A DNA stretch of 50,554 nt, from IMG/VR virus record IMGVR_UViG_3300032180_000009, positions 1-50,554 of that record; one strand, given 5' to 3'. A program made the translations under genes and the position numbers. Shown here in pieces: positions 8,097 to 16,500 of this stretch. Position 1 is the stretch's first letter. Each line of letters begins with the position of its first letter. The notes under the pieces are model-generated. The model was not told the origin of the DNA. It saw nothing but the letters and a program-made list of their open reading frames with translations, and did no database searches. Source of the stretch: a virus.

Positions 8097-8636
8097 GTGA
8101 TTCTTGACAACCTACTCTCCTTCGGTGTTACCCAAAACCTGGCCCAGGTAACCGGCACCTACACTTCACTCAACTCCCTCGATCTCCACGTCGCTGCCAC
8201 CGGTCTCCCTGTCCTCGCTAACCTTCAGGGCGCTCGCGACCTTGGCATCGGCGATGACCCGGCCCTCAAGCTCTTGGTCCAAGTCACCACCACCTTCACC
8301 TCCGGTGGCGCTGGCACCCTCCAAGTCAAATTCCAGGGTGCTACTGACAACGGCTCTGGCGCCGCCAACGCCTTCTCGGACTGGTGGGTCTCCCCTGCCT
8401 ATGCCCTTGCGACCCTTGTCCAAGGCGCTCGCCTCATGGACATGGATATGCCTCGCCCGCCGGCAGGCATCGCCGTGCCTAGGTTCCTCCAACTCTCGTA
8501 TGTGATCGGTGGCGCCACCATGACCGCGGGACAGGTCTCGGCCTTCCTCGTCCTTGATCGCCACGACCAGATGTACCTGAGCACTGTAAACTCCACCCTC
8601 GGCGGCTATCCCGCCGGCATCACCGTCGCGAACTGA
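8097..8636 (+). CDS. Bbp16-like capsid cement protein
   Basis: A 179-residue protein with the pattern of the Bbp16 family: an N-terminal LLSFG segment, ARDLGIGDDPALKLLVQVT, a beta-rich GAGTLQVKFQGATD stretch, and PRFLQLSYVIGG...AGQVSAFLVLDRHDQ. This family decorates or stabilises capsids beside the major capsid gene. It uses a GTG start with a strong AGGAGG site. Confidence 0.75.
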   Translation: MILDNLLSFGVTQNLAQVTGTYTSLNSLDLHVAATGLPVLANLQGARDLGIGDDPALKLLVQVTTTFTSGGAGTLQVKFQGATDNGSGAANAFSDWWVSPAYALATLVQGARLMDMDMPRPPAGIAVPRFLQLSYVIGGATMTAGQVSAFLVLDRHDQMYLSTVNSTLGGYPAGITVAN

Positions 8637-8646
8637 GGAGCCCCAA

Positions 8647-9288
8647 ATGAAGCGCCTCCTTCTCGCAACTGCACTTGGTTTGGGGCTTTTAGCCCCAGCC
8701 TCGGCTCAGGTCAACTTCACACCGCAAGCCGGCATCACCTCGGGCTACCTGCCGAAAACTACCTACTCCTCAGCCTTCTTCGGCTTCGTGCCCTTTACCA
8801 GCGCCACTGATGAAGTCTGTATCTCTGGCTCTGCGACCAAAGTCGTTCGTGTCGACCGCATCGTCATCGGTGGCACTGCCAGTACGCTCATCAACGTCCC
8901 GGTCACCGTCCTTCGTCGAGCGTCCCTCGACACAGGCGGCACCGCGGCTACAACCACTGCCAACCCTGGTATCACCACTCAAATCGCTTCACGCGACACG
9001 GGCCAGGCTCCTAACACTGCCGCCACTGCGGTCCTAGTCTCCTACACCGCTGCCCCAACTATAGTCGACACCGCGCCGGTTTATATAGATTCCGGCACTA
9101 TGGCCCTACCCGCCACTGGCACCACCAATGGCTTCGGCAACTTGGAGTTCATTTGGTCACGTGATATCGAGAACAACGTTCAAGTCCCAACCCTTCGTGG
9201 TGCTGCCCAGCAAATCTGCCTTAACTTCAACGGAACCACCCCAGGCACTGCTTTGTTGAATGGTTCCATCACTTGGACGGAGGAATGA
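8647..9288 (+). CDS. Secreted-type phage protein with Sec signal peptide
   Basis: A 213-residue protein starting MKRLLLATALGLGLLAPASA, a standard Sec signal peptide with a predicted cut before QVNF. The mature part is Thr/Ala-rich, beta-type, with two Cys (DEVCISG near the start and QQICLNF near the end) that could form a disulphide. It is the first of five signal-peptide genes in the tail-fibre region. It has a good ribosome binding site (GGAG). Function unknown; it could be a tail or envelope-located protein. Confidence 0.75.
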   Translation: MKRLLLATALGLGLLAPASAQVNFTPQAGITSGYLPKTTYSSAFFGFVPFTSATDEVCISGSATKVVRVDRIVIGGTASTLINVPVTVLRRASLDTGGTAATTTANPGITTQIASRDTGQAPNTAATAVLVSYTAAPTIVDTAPVYIDSGTMALPATGTTNGFGNLEFIWSRDIENNVQVPTLRGAAQQICLNFNGTTPGTALLNGSITWTEE

Positions 9289-9289
9289 T

Positions 9290-9595
9290 ATGAGTATTTC
9301 ATTCTGGCCAACGCTACAGACAGTTACTAATGGATTGGTGGGGTCTCCTACATCAATAGCTAAAGATTCCCAATGGACTATTGTGACTTGCACATCTACA
9401 GATGCAAGTCACGTATATGCATCATTGCCTTCAGGTGGTTCTATTGGTGATGTCGTAGAAGTTCATGATTCAGGCAGTGGATGGGCTACTCAAGTAGTTC
9501 CCCCATCAGGTGAGTCATTATATGGTGGTGTTGCGGTCGCAGCGCCGAGACTATTTCGTAAGATAGACTCATCCACATGGTCATATCTAACATAA
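9290..9595 (+). CDS. Small hypothetical protein
   Basis: A 101-residue protein rich in Ser/Val/Thr with a beta pattern (GDVVEVHDSGSGWATQVVPPSGESLYGG), resembling small tail-tip or fibre-associated domains. It starts one base after the previous stop behind a GGAGGA site. It is visibly more A+T-rich than its neighbours, suggesting separate acquisition. It has no signal peptide. Confidence 0.65.
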   Translation: MSISFWPTLQTVTNGLVGSPTSIAKDSQWTIVTCTSTDASHVYASLPSGGSIGDVVEVHDSGSGWATQVVPPSGESLYGGVAVAAPRLFRKIDSSTWSYLT

Positions 9596-9605
9596 AGGAG
9601 CTATC

Positions 9606-10049
9606 ATGCGTAAATATCTACTCCCTTCAGTTCTTATCCTTCTTCTTGGTCTGAGCTATACTCTAGCTCAGACCATCACTAGAGCCCTTCAACTCAGTCA
9701 AGATACCACTGGTGCATTCAGTGTTGACACTAACAACGGTGTCTACTTTCCCGGCCACATTCTCTCTACCGGCACCAACCGCCCCGCACCAACCGTAGCT
9801 GGCACTGGTTCAACTCCCACCATTGCCTCTACTTCAACTGACAATGCCGGCACAATCACTGCCGGCACCTTATCCACCGTTATCAACCTGACCTTTGGCC
9901 AACCTTGGGTATCTACACCTAACTGTGTCGTTACTGCTCAATCTGGCGGCACTCCGGTAACTTACACTCCGGTCACTACCTCACTTGCCATCACCCAAGG
10001 CGCCACTACTGGCAATAAACTTGGCTATATCTGTCTGAGCCCAAGCTAA
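9606..10049 (+). CDS. Signal-peptide protein with tail-fibre-like domain
   Basis: A 147-residue protein starting MRKYLLPSVLILLLGLSYTLAQ, a Sec signal peptide. The mature part has a Pro/Thr/Ser-rich linker (STGTNRPAPTVAGTGSTP) and a C-terminal beta-domain with two Cys (PNCVVTA and YICLSPS). Linkers and domains like this occur in phage fibre proteins. It overlaps the next ORF by one base. Confidence 0.7.
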   Translation: MRKYLLPSVLILLLGLSYTLAQTITRALQLSQDTTGAFSVDTNNGVYFPGHILSTGTNRPAPTVAGTGSTPTIASTSTDNAGTITAGTLSTVINLTFGQPWVSTPNCVVTAQSGGTPVTYTPVTTSLAITQGATTGNKLGYICLSPS

Positions 10050-11110
10050 TGTTTATTCTCGGCCTATTGCTTCCAATCTGCTACATTCCAGGTTACACTG
10101 GGGCGTCAATCCCGACGCAATGGGCTGTGCTATCCCTTGCCTTACCTTTCCTTCTCCACTGTGCATCCATCTCCCGAGTGTGGTTGGGCTTCATCGCCTT
10201 CGCCATCCTTGGCACCTTGTGGGCCCCACAGGTCTACGACTCAATCTTCGGTATCTGGGTTGTGGTCTTGTGGGGCCTATCTTTTCAGCTAGGGCAGTCG
10301 AGTGAAGACCCAACGTCACTCTACAAGGGCCTTGCCTATGGGCTCTCTGTATCCTCCTTCATTGCCATCTTCCAATGGTTTGGCTACACCCCACTCCCCG
10401 TTGCCTATGGCAACAACGTCGCTGGCTTACTCTACAACCGAACCGTACTCAGCGCCGCATCGGCACTCCTCATCCTCTGCCTAATCGAACACCGCCTATG
10501 GCTCTACATCCCATCCCTACTCCCCGGCCTAATCCTTTCCGGCTCCCGGGGAGGCTGGGTCGTTCTCATCTGCGGAATCGCAGTCCGCATCCATTGGTCC
10601 TTAGTCATCGCCCAACTCGCCCTCGTCGCCCTGATCTTCGGCACCTCCGCATCCAGTTCCGACACCGAGCGATCTCTAATCTGGGCCTCAGCCATCCACG
10701 GCCTCAACTGGCTTGGTTGGTCCGCAAACTCCTTCATCGGCATCTATGTCCTCACCACCCATTCCCTAATCCATCCGGAGTTCGCCCACAATGACTACCT
10801 CCAACTCGGATTCGAATTCGGCAGCGCCTCACTCTTCCTATTTTCCATCCCAATCCTATCCTTGGTATGGCGCCCGACACTGGCCGTATTCGGTTTCATC
10901 ATACTCGCCACATTCTATTTCCCTCTCTATACCCCACTCACGGCTTTCATTTGCTGCTTTGCTCTCGGCCATTCTCTACGTGGCTTTAGCCCTTCTGGCC
11001 TTCTCATCCGTCACTGCCGACCTGATCTCCTACCGTGGGCTCACGACCCAAGACCCGAGTATGACCCAGCTTGGCGCTCAACTCTTCCCGTTCAGCCGCG
11101 AACTTCGTAA
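10049..11110 (+). CDS. O-antigen ligase/polymerase-like membrane protein
   Basis: A 353-residue protein with roughly ten hydrophobic segments across its length. Signature pieces of the WaaL/Wzy_C family are present: an SGSRGGW motif about residues 165-171, and a large periplasmic-type loop containing HNDYLQLGFEFG, where the conserved His lies. The family joins or polymerises O-antigen or related glycans at the periplasmic face of the inner membrane. Its place between signal-peptide and fibre genes suggests it changes the host surface during infection, perhaps blocking re-adsorption. The last ~35 residues are not family-like and overlap another reading frame. Confidence 0.75.
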   Translation: MFILGLLLPICYIPGYTGASIPTQWAVLSLALPFLLHCASISRVWLGFIAFAILGTLWAPQVYDSIFGIWVVVLWGLSFQLGQSSEDPTSLYKGLAYGLSVSSFIAIFQWFGYTPLPVAYGNNVAGLLYNRTVLSAASALLILCLIEHRLWLYIPSLLPGLILSGSRGGWVVLICGIAVRIHWSLVIAQLALVALIFGTSASSSDTERSLIWASAIHGLNWLGWSANSFIGIYVLTTHSLIHPEFAHNDYLQLGFEFGSASLFLFSIPILSLVWRPTLAVFGFIILATFYFPLYTPLTAFICCFALGHSLRGFSPSGLLIRHCRPDLLPWAHDPRPEYDPAWRSTLPVQPRTS

Positions 11111-11126
11111 CCGGAGGCTTAAATGA
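10980..11126 (+). CDS. Overlapping small membrane protein candidate
   Basis: In the +1 frame relative to the O-antigen-type gene lies a peptide of 48 residues (GTG 10980) or 55 (TTG 10959): a hydrophobic segment VALALLAFSSVTADLISYRG followed by a polar tail ending LFPFSRELRNRRLK. Its stop overlaps the next ATG. The tail resembles segments found after Wzy-type proteins, whereas the ligase frame loses family likeness here. It may be a partner gene or the sign of a frameshift. Confidence 0.4.
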   Translation: MALALLAFSSVTADLISYRGLTTQDPSMTQLGAQLFPFSRELRNRRLK

Positions 11127-12385
11127 AACGCTTTCTCCTTAGCGCCTTTGCCTTCTGGTTCGGGTTGGCGCCATTGCTAGCTCAGCAGTTCCCTATCCAA
11201 GGTGGTGCTAACGTTGTCCCTCAGGCCGGGTCCTTCTCCAACGGCACCCAAGGCGTTCCCATCGGCGCTGTTCCCACCACCAACGGCGGCTGGGTTCAAA
11301 ACTGGCCGGATCAAACCAAGCAACTCTTCGTGGATGATTTCTCCACTGGTACCCTCAATACCATCAACCGTTGGCAAACCCCCACCGCCGGCACTGGCGG
11401 TACCGCTGCGTCCAACGCCGTAGGCCAAACCACCCTTGCCGGTGGCACTACCGCCAATGGCTTCTCTGCCCTCTCCACTCAGTTGATCTTCTTCGACAAG
11501 AACCCGGGCTATGTGTTCTTTCAAGCCAACATCAACCTGTCCAATCCTGCCACCACCAACACGGTTGAGTACATCGGCTTTGGCACCATTCCAACCACCC
11601 CCACCGCCGCTGCCTACTGCACCAACTGCGTCGGCTTTGAAGATGGCATCGATGGTAAACTCCGTGCCGTAACTTGGGCCTCTGGCGGCAAAACCATAAT
11701 CGCTGACCTCTCCGTTGCTCAAGGCATAACCCCAACCTCAACCGCTGCCCTATCCGGCGCTGTCGGCTCTTTCACCGGTGGCTGCAACTGTACCCCACAG
11801 CACACAGACACTGGGTCATACAAATACGTCATCTACTTCCGTGGTGACAACATCCTGTGGTATATGGAAAACCAAGTCAACGGCCAGTTGCTGTTGGTTG
11901 CCTTCACCACCCGCGGTGCCCTTGGCCCTGACGTAAACCAACTCCCCGCCAGCTTCGTCGTGGTCAACAACACCGTCGGCCCAGCCACCGGTTCCACGAT
12001 GCAGATCAACCAAGTCACCGTGGGGGACTCCTCTGGCAATCCCATAACCGCAGTCTCCACCATCGCTGGCTCGACAGCCTCGTCCTCTGTGCTCAAAGCC
12101 GCAGCCGGCCATCTAATCGGTGCCTATGCCAATTGCACTGCTGCGTGTTGGTTGATGATCTTCAACTCCGCCACTGCCCCCTCTAATGGCGCAACCACTG
12201 CCGGCACCGGCTCTGGCGGCCTCCAAGACTGTGTCCCCATTGCCGCTGGTGGCATTGGCTCCATCAACTACACCCCGCAACCGTTTGAGTTCTTCTCCAC
12301 TGGTATCACCGCAGCCATCTCCTCCACTGCTTGTGGCACCCTCACCCTGTCCACGGTTGGCTTCATTCATGGAACAGTACAATGA
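11123..12385 (+). CDS. Large signal-peptide protein, lectin-like fold candidate
   Basis: A 420-residue protein with a Sec signal peptide (MKRFLLSAFAFWFGLAPLLA). The mature region has DDFSTGTLNTINRWQTP, a Gly/Thr-rich stretch, then alternating beta segments (GYVFFQANINL; YKYVIYFRGDNILWYMEN) that resemble a concanavalin-type jelly roll. The last ~110 residues form a second domain (AAAGHLIGAYANCTAACWLM). Several Cys occur in close pairs (YCTNC, GCNC, NCTAAC), typical of proteins folded outside the cytoplasm. Likely binds or processes surface glycans. Coupled to the next gene by ATGA. Confidence 0.7.
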   Translation: MKRFLLSAFAFWFGLAPLLAQQFPIQGGANVVPQAGSFSNGTQGVPIGAVPTTNGGWVQNWPDQTKQLFVDDFSTGTLNTINRWQTPTAGTGGTAASNAVGQTTLAGGTTANGFSALSTQLIFFDKNPGYVFFQANINLSNPATTNTVEYIGFGTIPTTPTAAAYCTNCVGFEDGIDGKLRAVTWASGGKTIIADLSVAQGITPTSTAALSGAVGSFTGGCNCTPQHTDTGSYKYVIYFRGDNILWYMENQVNGQLLLVAFTTRGALGPDVNQLPASFVVVNNTVGPATGSTMQINQVTVGDSSGNPITAVSTIAGSTASSSVLKAAAGHLIGAYANCTAACWLMIFNSATAPSNGATTAGTGSGGLQDCVPIAAGGIGSINYTPQPFEFFSTGITAAISSTACGTLTLSTVGFIHGTVQ

Positions 12386-12642
12386 TCGATCGCATCCTAA
12401 TCTCCATTCTGAGTTTTGCCTTTGGCTTTGCCATTGTACATGCTCAGACCGTCACCGCTTCAGGCATCACATCTCTTCCACGATCAGCTATTGGTAGCCT
12501 CCCAACCTGCAATGCTGCAGCCGAAGGCACTCTGTTCGGCGTTACCGATGCCTTAATCCCTGCCGCTCTCGCCACAGTAGCCGCCGGCGGTGCCGTTCAC
12601 GTCTCTGTCTACTGCAATGGAACCAACTGGATTGTACTTTGA
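12382..12642 (+). CDS. Small signal-peptide protein with fibre-tip-like domain
   Basis: An 86-residue protein with a Sec signal peptide (MIDRILISILSFAFGFAIVHAQ) and a mature domain LPTCNAAAEGTLFGVTDA...VYCNGTNW. This small domain with two Cys is a recurrent C-terminal module of phage fibre proteins. The start overlaps the stop of the previous gene, suggesting that the two products work together. Confidence 0.7.
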   Translation: MIDRILISILSFAFGFAIVHAQTVTASGITSLPRSAIGSLPTCNAAAEGTLFGVTDALIPAALATVAAGGAVHVSVYCNGTNWIVL

Positions 12643-12654
12643 AAGGACCACCAA

Positions 12655-13206
12655 ATGTCTAATGTTGAAGCCCCCCGCTGGCGCCTAACCGAGGCCCATC
12701 ATCTCGCAATCGAAGTCCTTCCGGACGGCACCAAGGTCGAGTGGGAACACAAAGAAACCTCCCGCGAATCCGGCCGCGCTGTGCGAAAGCTCTTCGCTGT
12801 GCCGATGTTTCTTGAACCCAAAGACGCCGCTGATCACAACTACCCCGGCGAGATCATCGTCGCCCACGAGGTCGACGGTGCCCACAACATGGCCAAGGAC
12901 TACATCTTCACCGGTCCGCCGACCCCAGGAATGGAGCCGCTGAACGAAGCTGCTGGGCTTCTGTCCGAAGAATGGAAACACAAGTGGAACAACCCCGTTG
13001 AATCCCTTCCGGCCAACGGTGGAATGAACGCAGCCGAATCCGCTTTCCTTGCCAAGATGATGGAAGCCTTCGAACGCATTGCACCGCCGCGGGCAGAGCC
13101 CAAGGCCGATCCCAGTGAGGTTGCCGATCTGAAGGAACGCCTTGCCCGGCTTGAGGCCCTCATTGCCGCCCAAAACAAAATCCCAGCCGAGGGACGTCGG
13201 GTCTGA
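12655..13206 (+). CDS. Hypothetical virion-region protein
   Basis: A 183-residue soluble protein with no signal peptide. The N-terminal half contains HHLAIEVLPDGTKVEWEHKE and PGEIIVAHEVDGAHNMAKDY; the C-terminal 45 residues (PSEVADLKERLARLEALIAAQ) form a probable coiled coil. It sits between fibre genes and starts behind an AAAGGA site. No family recognised. Confidence 0.65.
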   Translation: MSNVEAPRWRLTEAHHLAIEVLPDGTKVEWEHKETSRESGRAVRKLFAVPMFLEPKDAADHNYPGEIIVAHEVDGAHNMAKDYIFTGPPTPGMEPLNEAAGLLSEEWKHKWNNPVESLPANGGMNAAESAFLAKMMEAFERIAPPRAEPKADPSEVADLKERLARLEALIAAQNKIPAEGRRV

Positions 13207-13646
13207 TGGCCTCGCAACTCGACCTCGATCAAGGCGGAACCAATCGTCAAACCCACCGAGTGTACCTCGGGCCATCGGTGGGCTGGCAAGAGGTCTCGTG
13301 GGAGTGGGTGCTCAACATCACTGTTGGTGGCACCACTACCATGTTGCTCGGTTCCAACCTCGTCTTGGTCAACTTCAATGGCGCCGTCTCGATCCAACTC
13401 CCTTCCTTCAAAGCCACCTCAGCCGGTGCTCAAGCAATCCCCCGGCAGTTCCTGATTCTTCCTGTGACCATTTCCGACGTTGGTGGGTTTGCCACCGCCA
13501 ATCCCATCACCATCCTTCCGTTCGGCACCGAGCTAATCTCTGGCCTCTTTAACAACACAACCACACTACTTCAACTCTCGTCGAACTACGGCTCCATTGT
13601 AATTCGACCCGACACAGTCAATGGCGGAGGCACGCTACTCCAATGA
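13206..13646 (+). CDS. Hypothetical beta-rich tail-region protein
   Basis: A 146-residue protein, beta-rich, without signal peptide; DLDQGGTNRQTHRVYLGPSVGW and a long TTTMLLGSNLVLVNFNGAVSIQLP stretch. It overlaps both neighbours (ATG 13206 within the stop of the previous gene; ATGA with the tailspike gene), so it belongs to the fibre operon and may be a tailspike adaptor or chaperone. Confidence 0.6.
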   Translation: MASQLDLDQGGTNRQTHRVYLGPSVGWQEVSWEWVLNITVGGTTTMLLGSNLVLVNFNGAVSIQLPSFKATSAGAQAIPRQFLILPVTISDVGGFATANPITILPFGTELISGLFNNTTTLLQLSSNYGSIVIRPDTVNGGGTLLQ

Positions 13647-15412
13647 AACGCATTCTCCTTGCCCTTTGGCTTTTGCTTCTTCCCTCAGTTGCGCAAGCGC
13701 AATGTAACGGCGTCTTCGCTGCCCACACCGTTTGCGGCAATAACACCGCCAACCCCGGCATCCCAGGTCAAGTTCCTCAGGCCTCAATTATCGGCCCCGG
13801 TGGCACTAACGGCTCAATACAATACAACAATGGAGGTTTCTTCGGCGGTGTTTCTGGCACGGCCAATCAAATTCCAGTTTTTCCTGGTGGTACGGCAGCT
13901 CCGGTTGCAACTCCAGCATCAACATGGTTCGACAACGCATATTGTAACACTATTGGTTACATAATCGCTCGTACCACAGGTGGGTGGGTTTGTACGAGAG
14001 GTATCCCTGTTAATATAGTTTGGCTTGGAGCTATAGCTGATGGTAGCACCGCGTACAGTTCAACTAATGCAACAACTAATGCAACTGCATTAACCACGGC
14101 ATTAGCCACTGGCAGTTGCGCCTTTATTCCATATAACGTTAATGGCTATAGCTTTGCCGGTTCAATCACCATTAATAGTGGCAATTGTATTCAAGGTGAA
14201 AATCAGGTCTTAGTCAAATCACAAGCTACGACTCAGTTTTTAGATATTGTATCATTCAATTATCCATTTACACACATAGAAAATATTCATATAGATATGA
14301 CTGGCTCAGGAGCATCTTCTACAGCTTTTCTTATTGATACTACAGCGGCTAATGTGTATGCAATTAAATTCGATAAAATATATGCAACAAACTGCGTGCA
14401 TGTTATTACTGATGTCGGAACTTTTGGTGCAGTGGATGTTTCTATAACTAATTTCCGCTCGGCTCTTACTCGAGGTACACAAATATATTTTAAAAAATCA
14501 CTTGGACTTATGTACTTTCAACAAGTACAAATAGACAACACTTCTAATGTGGGGGCCGTAACTTGGAACGGTATTCAATTTGATCTAGTTGCCGGTATAG
14601 AATTAAATGCTGTAGATGTCATTGGACCAACAACTGGTTCTTATCAGTCTGGTGTATACGGTATTCAAATAAATGGTGGCACTGGCTCTGCCGCGGTTTG
14701 GATGGAGCGCGTAAATGTTGATACAACTACAGGAAATGGTATTGGAATCAGTCTTACTAATTTTCTTTGGTTGTCGCATTTAGATATTAATGCAAATTTG
14801 GGAAATGCAGTTGTTCTTACTGCAACAAATACAGTCGAAATCTCGGATAGTTTTATAGGCGGAGGTTTTGGGCGTACTGGTGCAGCTGCTGGCGCAGCAG
14901 GTTTATCGATTACATCTAGTAATGATGTTCATGTTGTAAATTTAACAACAACTAATAACGTTGGTTCTGGAGTTATTATTAATGGAACATCCAATAGAGT
15001 AAACTTGGGCAATGTTAGTTCAACATTAAATGGATTTCCTTATGCATTGCAAAATACAGCTTCAAACGTTATTTTCTTGAATGGTGCCTTTGCTAGTAAT
15101 TCTTCTGGAGTTTCTAATACTTCATCCGGAACAGGTAACATCATAAAAGATATATCAGGTTACAATCCGATAGGAGCCACTGCGGCACAGAATGTTGGAG
15201 CTTCACCGGCTACGGTATGTGCAGGAACATCACCGGAAACACATTACTTAATTCAATCCGCCACTAACACTGCTACAGTTACACAAGGCGGTGTTCAAAT
15301 TTTAGCATTAAGTAACGCTAACAATTTCTACACGGTACAACTTAATTCGAATGAATGCTATATAGTCACATGGCTTACTACACAGCCTACTTACACTAAA
15401 TTCGTGCACTGA
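13643..15412 (+). CDS. Beta-helix tailspike with Sec signal peptide
   Basis: A 589-residue protein. Residues 1-20 are a clear Sec signal peptide (MKRILLALWLLLLPSVAQA). Next comes a Cys-containing module (CNGVFAAHTVCGNNTANPG), a Gly/Asn-rich neck, then a long run of short alternating repeats (ITINSGNCIQGENQ; IENIHIDMTG; VEISDSFIGG; SNDVHVVNL) typical of a right-handed beta-helix, and a ~75-residue tip. Such spikes bind and often degrade cell-surface polysaccharide. The DNA turns visibly A+T-rich from about 13850 to the end while the first ~200 bases match the genome, pointing to exchange of the receptor-binding part. Confidence 0.82.
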   Translation: MKRILLALWLLLLPSVAQAQCNGVFAAHTVCGNNTANPGIPGQVPQASIIGPGGTNGSIQYNNGGFFGGVSGTANQIPVFPGGTAAPVATPASTWFDNAYCNTIGYIIARTTGGWVCTRGIPVNIVWLGAIADGSTAYSSTNATTNATALTTALATGSCAFIPYNVNGYSFAGSITINSGNCIQGENQVLVKSQATTQFLDIVSFNYPFTHIENIHIDMTGSGASSTAFLIDTTAANVYAIKFDKIYATNCVHVITDVGTFGAVDVSITNFRSALTRGTQIYFKKSLGLMYFQQVQIDNTSNVGAVTWNGIQFDLVAGIELNAVDVIGPTTGSYQSGVYGIQINGGTGSAAVWMERVNVDTTTGNGIGISLTNFLWLSHLDINANLGNAVVLTATNTVEISDSFIGGGFGRTGAAAGAAGLSITSSNDVHVVNLTTTNNVGSGVIINGTSNRVNLGNVSSTLNGFPYALQNTASNVIFLNGAFASNSSGVSNTSSGTGNIIKDISGYNPIGATAAQNVGASPATVCAGTSPETHYLIQSATNTATVTQGGVQILALSNANNFYTVQLNSNECYIVTWLTTQPTYTKFVH

Positions 15413-15420
15413 GGATTCTA

Positions 15421-15828
15421 ATGCCCGACGAACCCGAATACAAACTCGACGACTCTCTTACCGAGCGGGACCTCCTATTTCGCATCGCTCGTGAACTAAC
15501 CACCATGCGCCAGATGCTCACCAAAGTCGTTAACTACATGGTCGACGCCGAAAGCGAAGTCCCTGAGAAGATGCGCCGGTTCATTATGTACATGCACGAT
15601 ATGCATGATGTCAAAAACCTCTACGATGAACATGGGATCACGGTTCCAGCCTATGTGATGCGTGAGGTCGAACGCTGCGACGACCGCTTACGCCAGCTTC
15701 TTCAAGACCTTCACTCCGATGGCAACGCCTTCGAGAAGGTCCGACGGGAGATGGCCGCAGACACCGAGAACAAATGGGACCACACTGCGCTACTATCCTA
15801 CCTCAAACCAAAGGACATAACCAAATGA
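15421..15828 (+). CDS. Hypothetical charged helical protein
   Basis: A 135-residue, strongly charged and helical protein (LTERDLLFRIARELTTMRQMLTKVVNYM; YVMREVERCDDRLRQLLQDLH). It starts behind GAGGA. It follows the tailspike and overlaps the next small gene by four bases. No family assigned; possibly an assembly chaperone. Confidence 0.65.
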   Translation: MPDEPEYKLDDSLTERDLLFRIARELTTMRQMLTKVVNYMVDAESEVPEKMRRFIMYMHDMHDVKNLYDEHGITVPAYVMREVERCDDRLRQLLQDLHSDGNAFEKVRREMAADTENKWDHTALLSYLKPKDITK

Positions 15829-16031
15829 AGAAACAAGGACGTGCGGATAGGGATGTCCGTGAATCCACACCGCCCTCGACGGTGTCGAAGTCTGTGAGTC
15901 CGGCGGGCGCCACCGCTCCTGGCACCATCACCTACAGCAAATCCGCGCCGATGTATGATAACAAACCGGCGTTTCAATCTCCACCGGCCAAGGCCAGGGA
16001 GTTCAACAAAGGTTCGCAAGGGAAACACTGA
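15825..16031 (+). CDS. Small disordered hypothetical protein
   Basis: A 68-residue, Lys/Ser/Pro-rich, probably disordered protein. The ATG at 15825 overlaps the preceding stop. Related small basic proteins occur among tail genes of podoviruses, but nothing here shows a role. Confidence 0.6.
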   Translation: MKKQGRADRDVRESTPPSTVSKSVSPAGATAPGTITYSKSAPMYDNKPAFQSPPAKAREFNKGSQGKH

Positions 16032-16032
16032 T

Positions 16033-16500
16033 ATGAGCATCGACATGAACCGAGTGGGGCTGTTGCTCCATGTAATTACCGAGGCCATTCAGCACGGGTC
16101 GGCCTATCGCGACATCATCGCCGAGGCCAATGCGGAGTTGATCGTGGTCAACGACACCGCACGTAAGGACGCCCTCGATCGGGCAAAGGCCAAAGCTGAT
16201 GAGTTTGCCAAGGCCAAAGCCGAAGAACAAGCCCGGGCTGATGAACTGGCTGTGGAGCAAGAGGCCAAGTTGAAGGCTGAGGCTCAAGCCAAGATCGATG
16301 ACGAAATCCGCACCAAGGCTCAAGTACTTGCAGCCGCTCAAGCAAAGGCCGAAGCCGATGCGAAGCCTCCGGCCGACGCCCCGGCTGATGCGCCAGTCAC
16401 TGCGCCGCCAGTGGCATTAACCCCGGCCGAGGCCCCAGATGGTGACGGCACTCCTGGCCCTGAGGCCACCATGACCACAATCGCTGATCGGAGGGTGTGA
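16033..16500 (+). CDS. Coiled-coil Ala/Lys/Glu-rich protein
   Basis: A 155-residue protein starting MSIDMNRVGLLLHVITEAIQHG, followed by a long Ala/Lys/Glu helix (about residues 45-115) and a Pro/Ala-rich tail. The helix should form a coiled coil. The start at ATG 16033 comes one base after the preceding stop. Function unknown; perhaps structural. Confidence 0.65.
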   Translation: MSIDMNRVGLLLHVITEAIQHGSAYRDIIAEANAELIVVNDTARKDALDRAKAKADEFAKAKAEEQARADELAVEQEAKLKAEAQAKIDDEIRTKAQVLAAAQAKAEADAKPPADAPADAPVTAPPVALTPAEAPDGDGTPGPEATMTTIADRRV

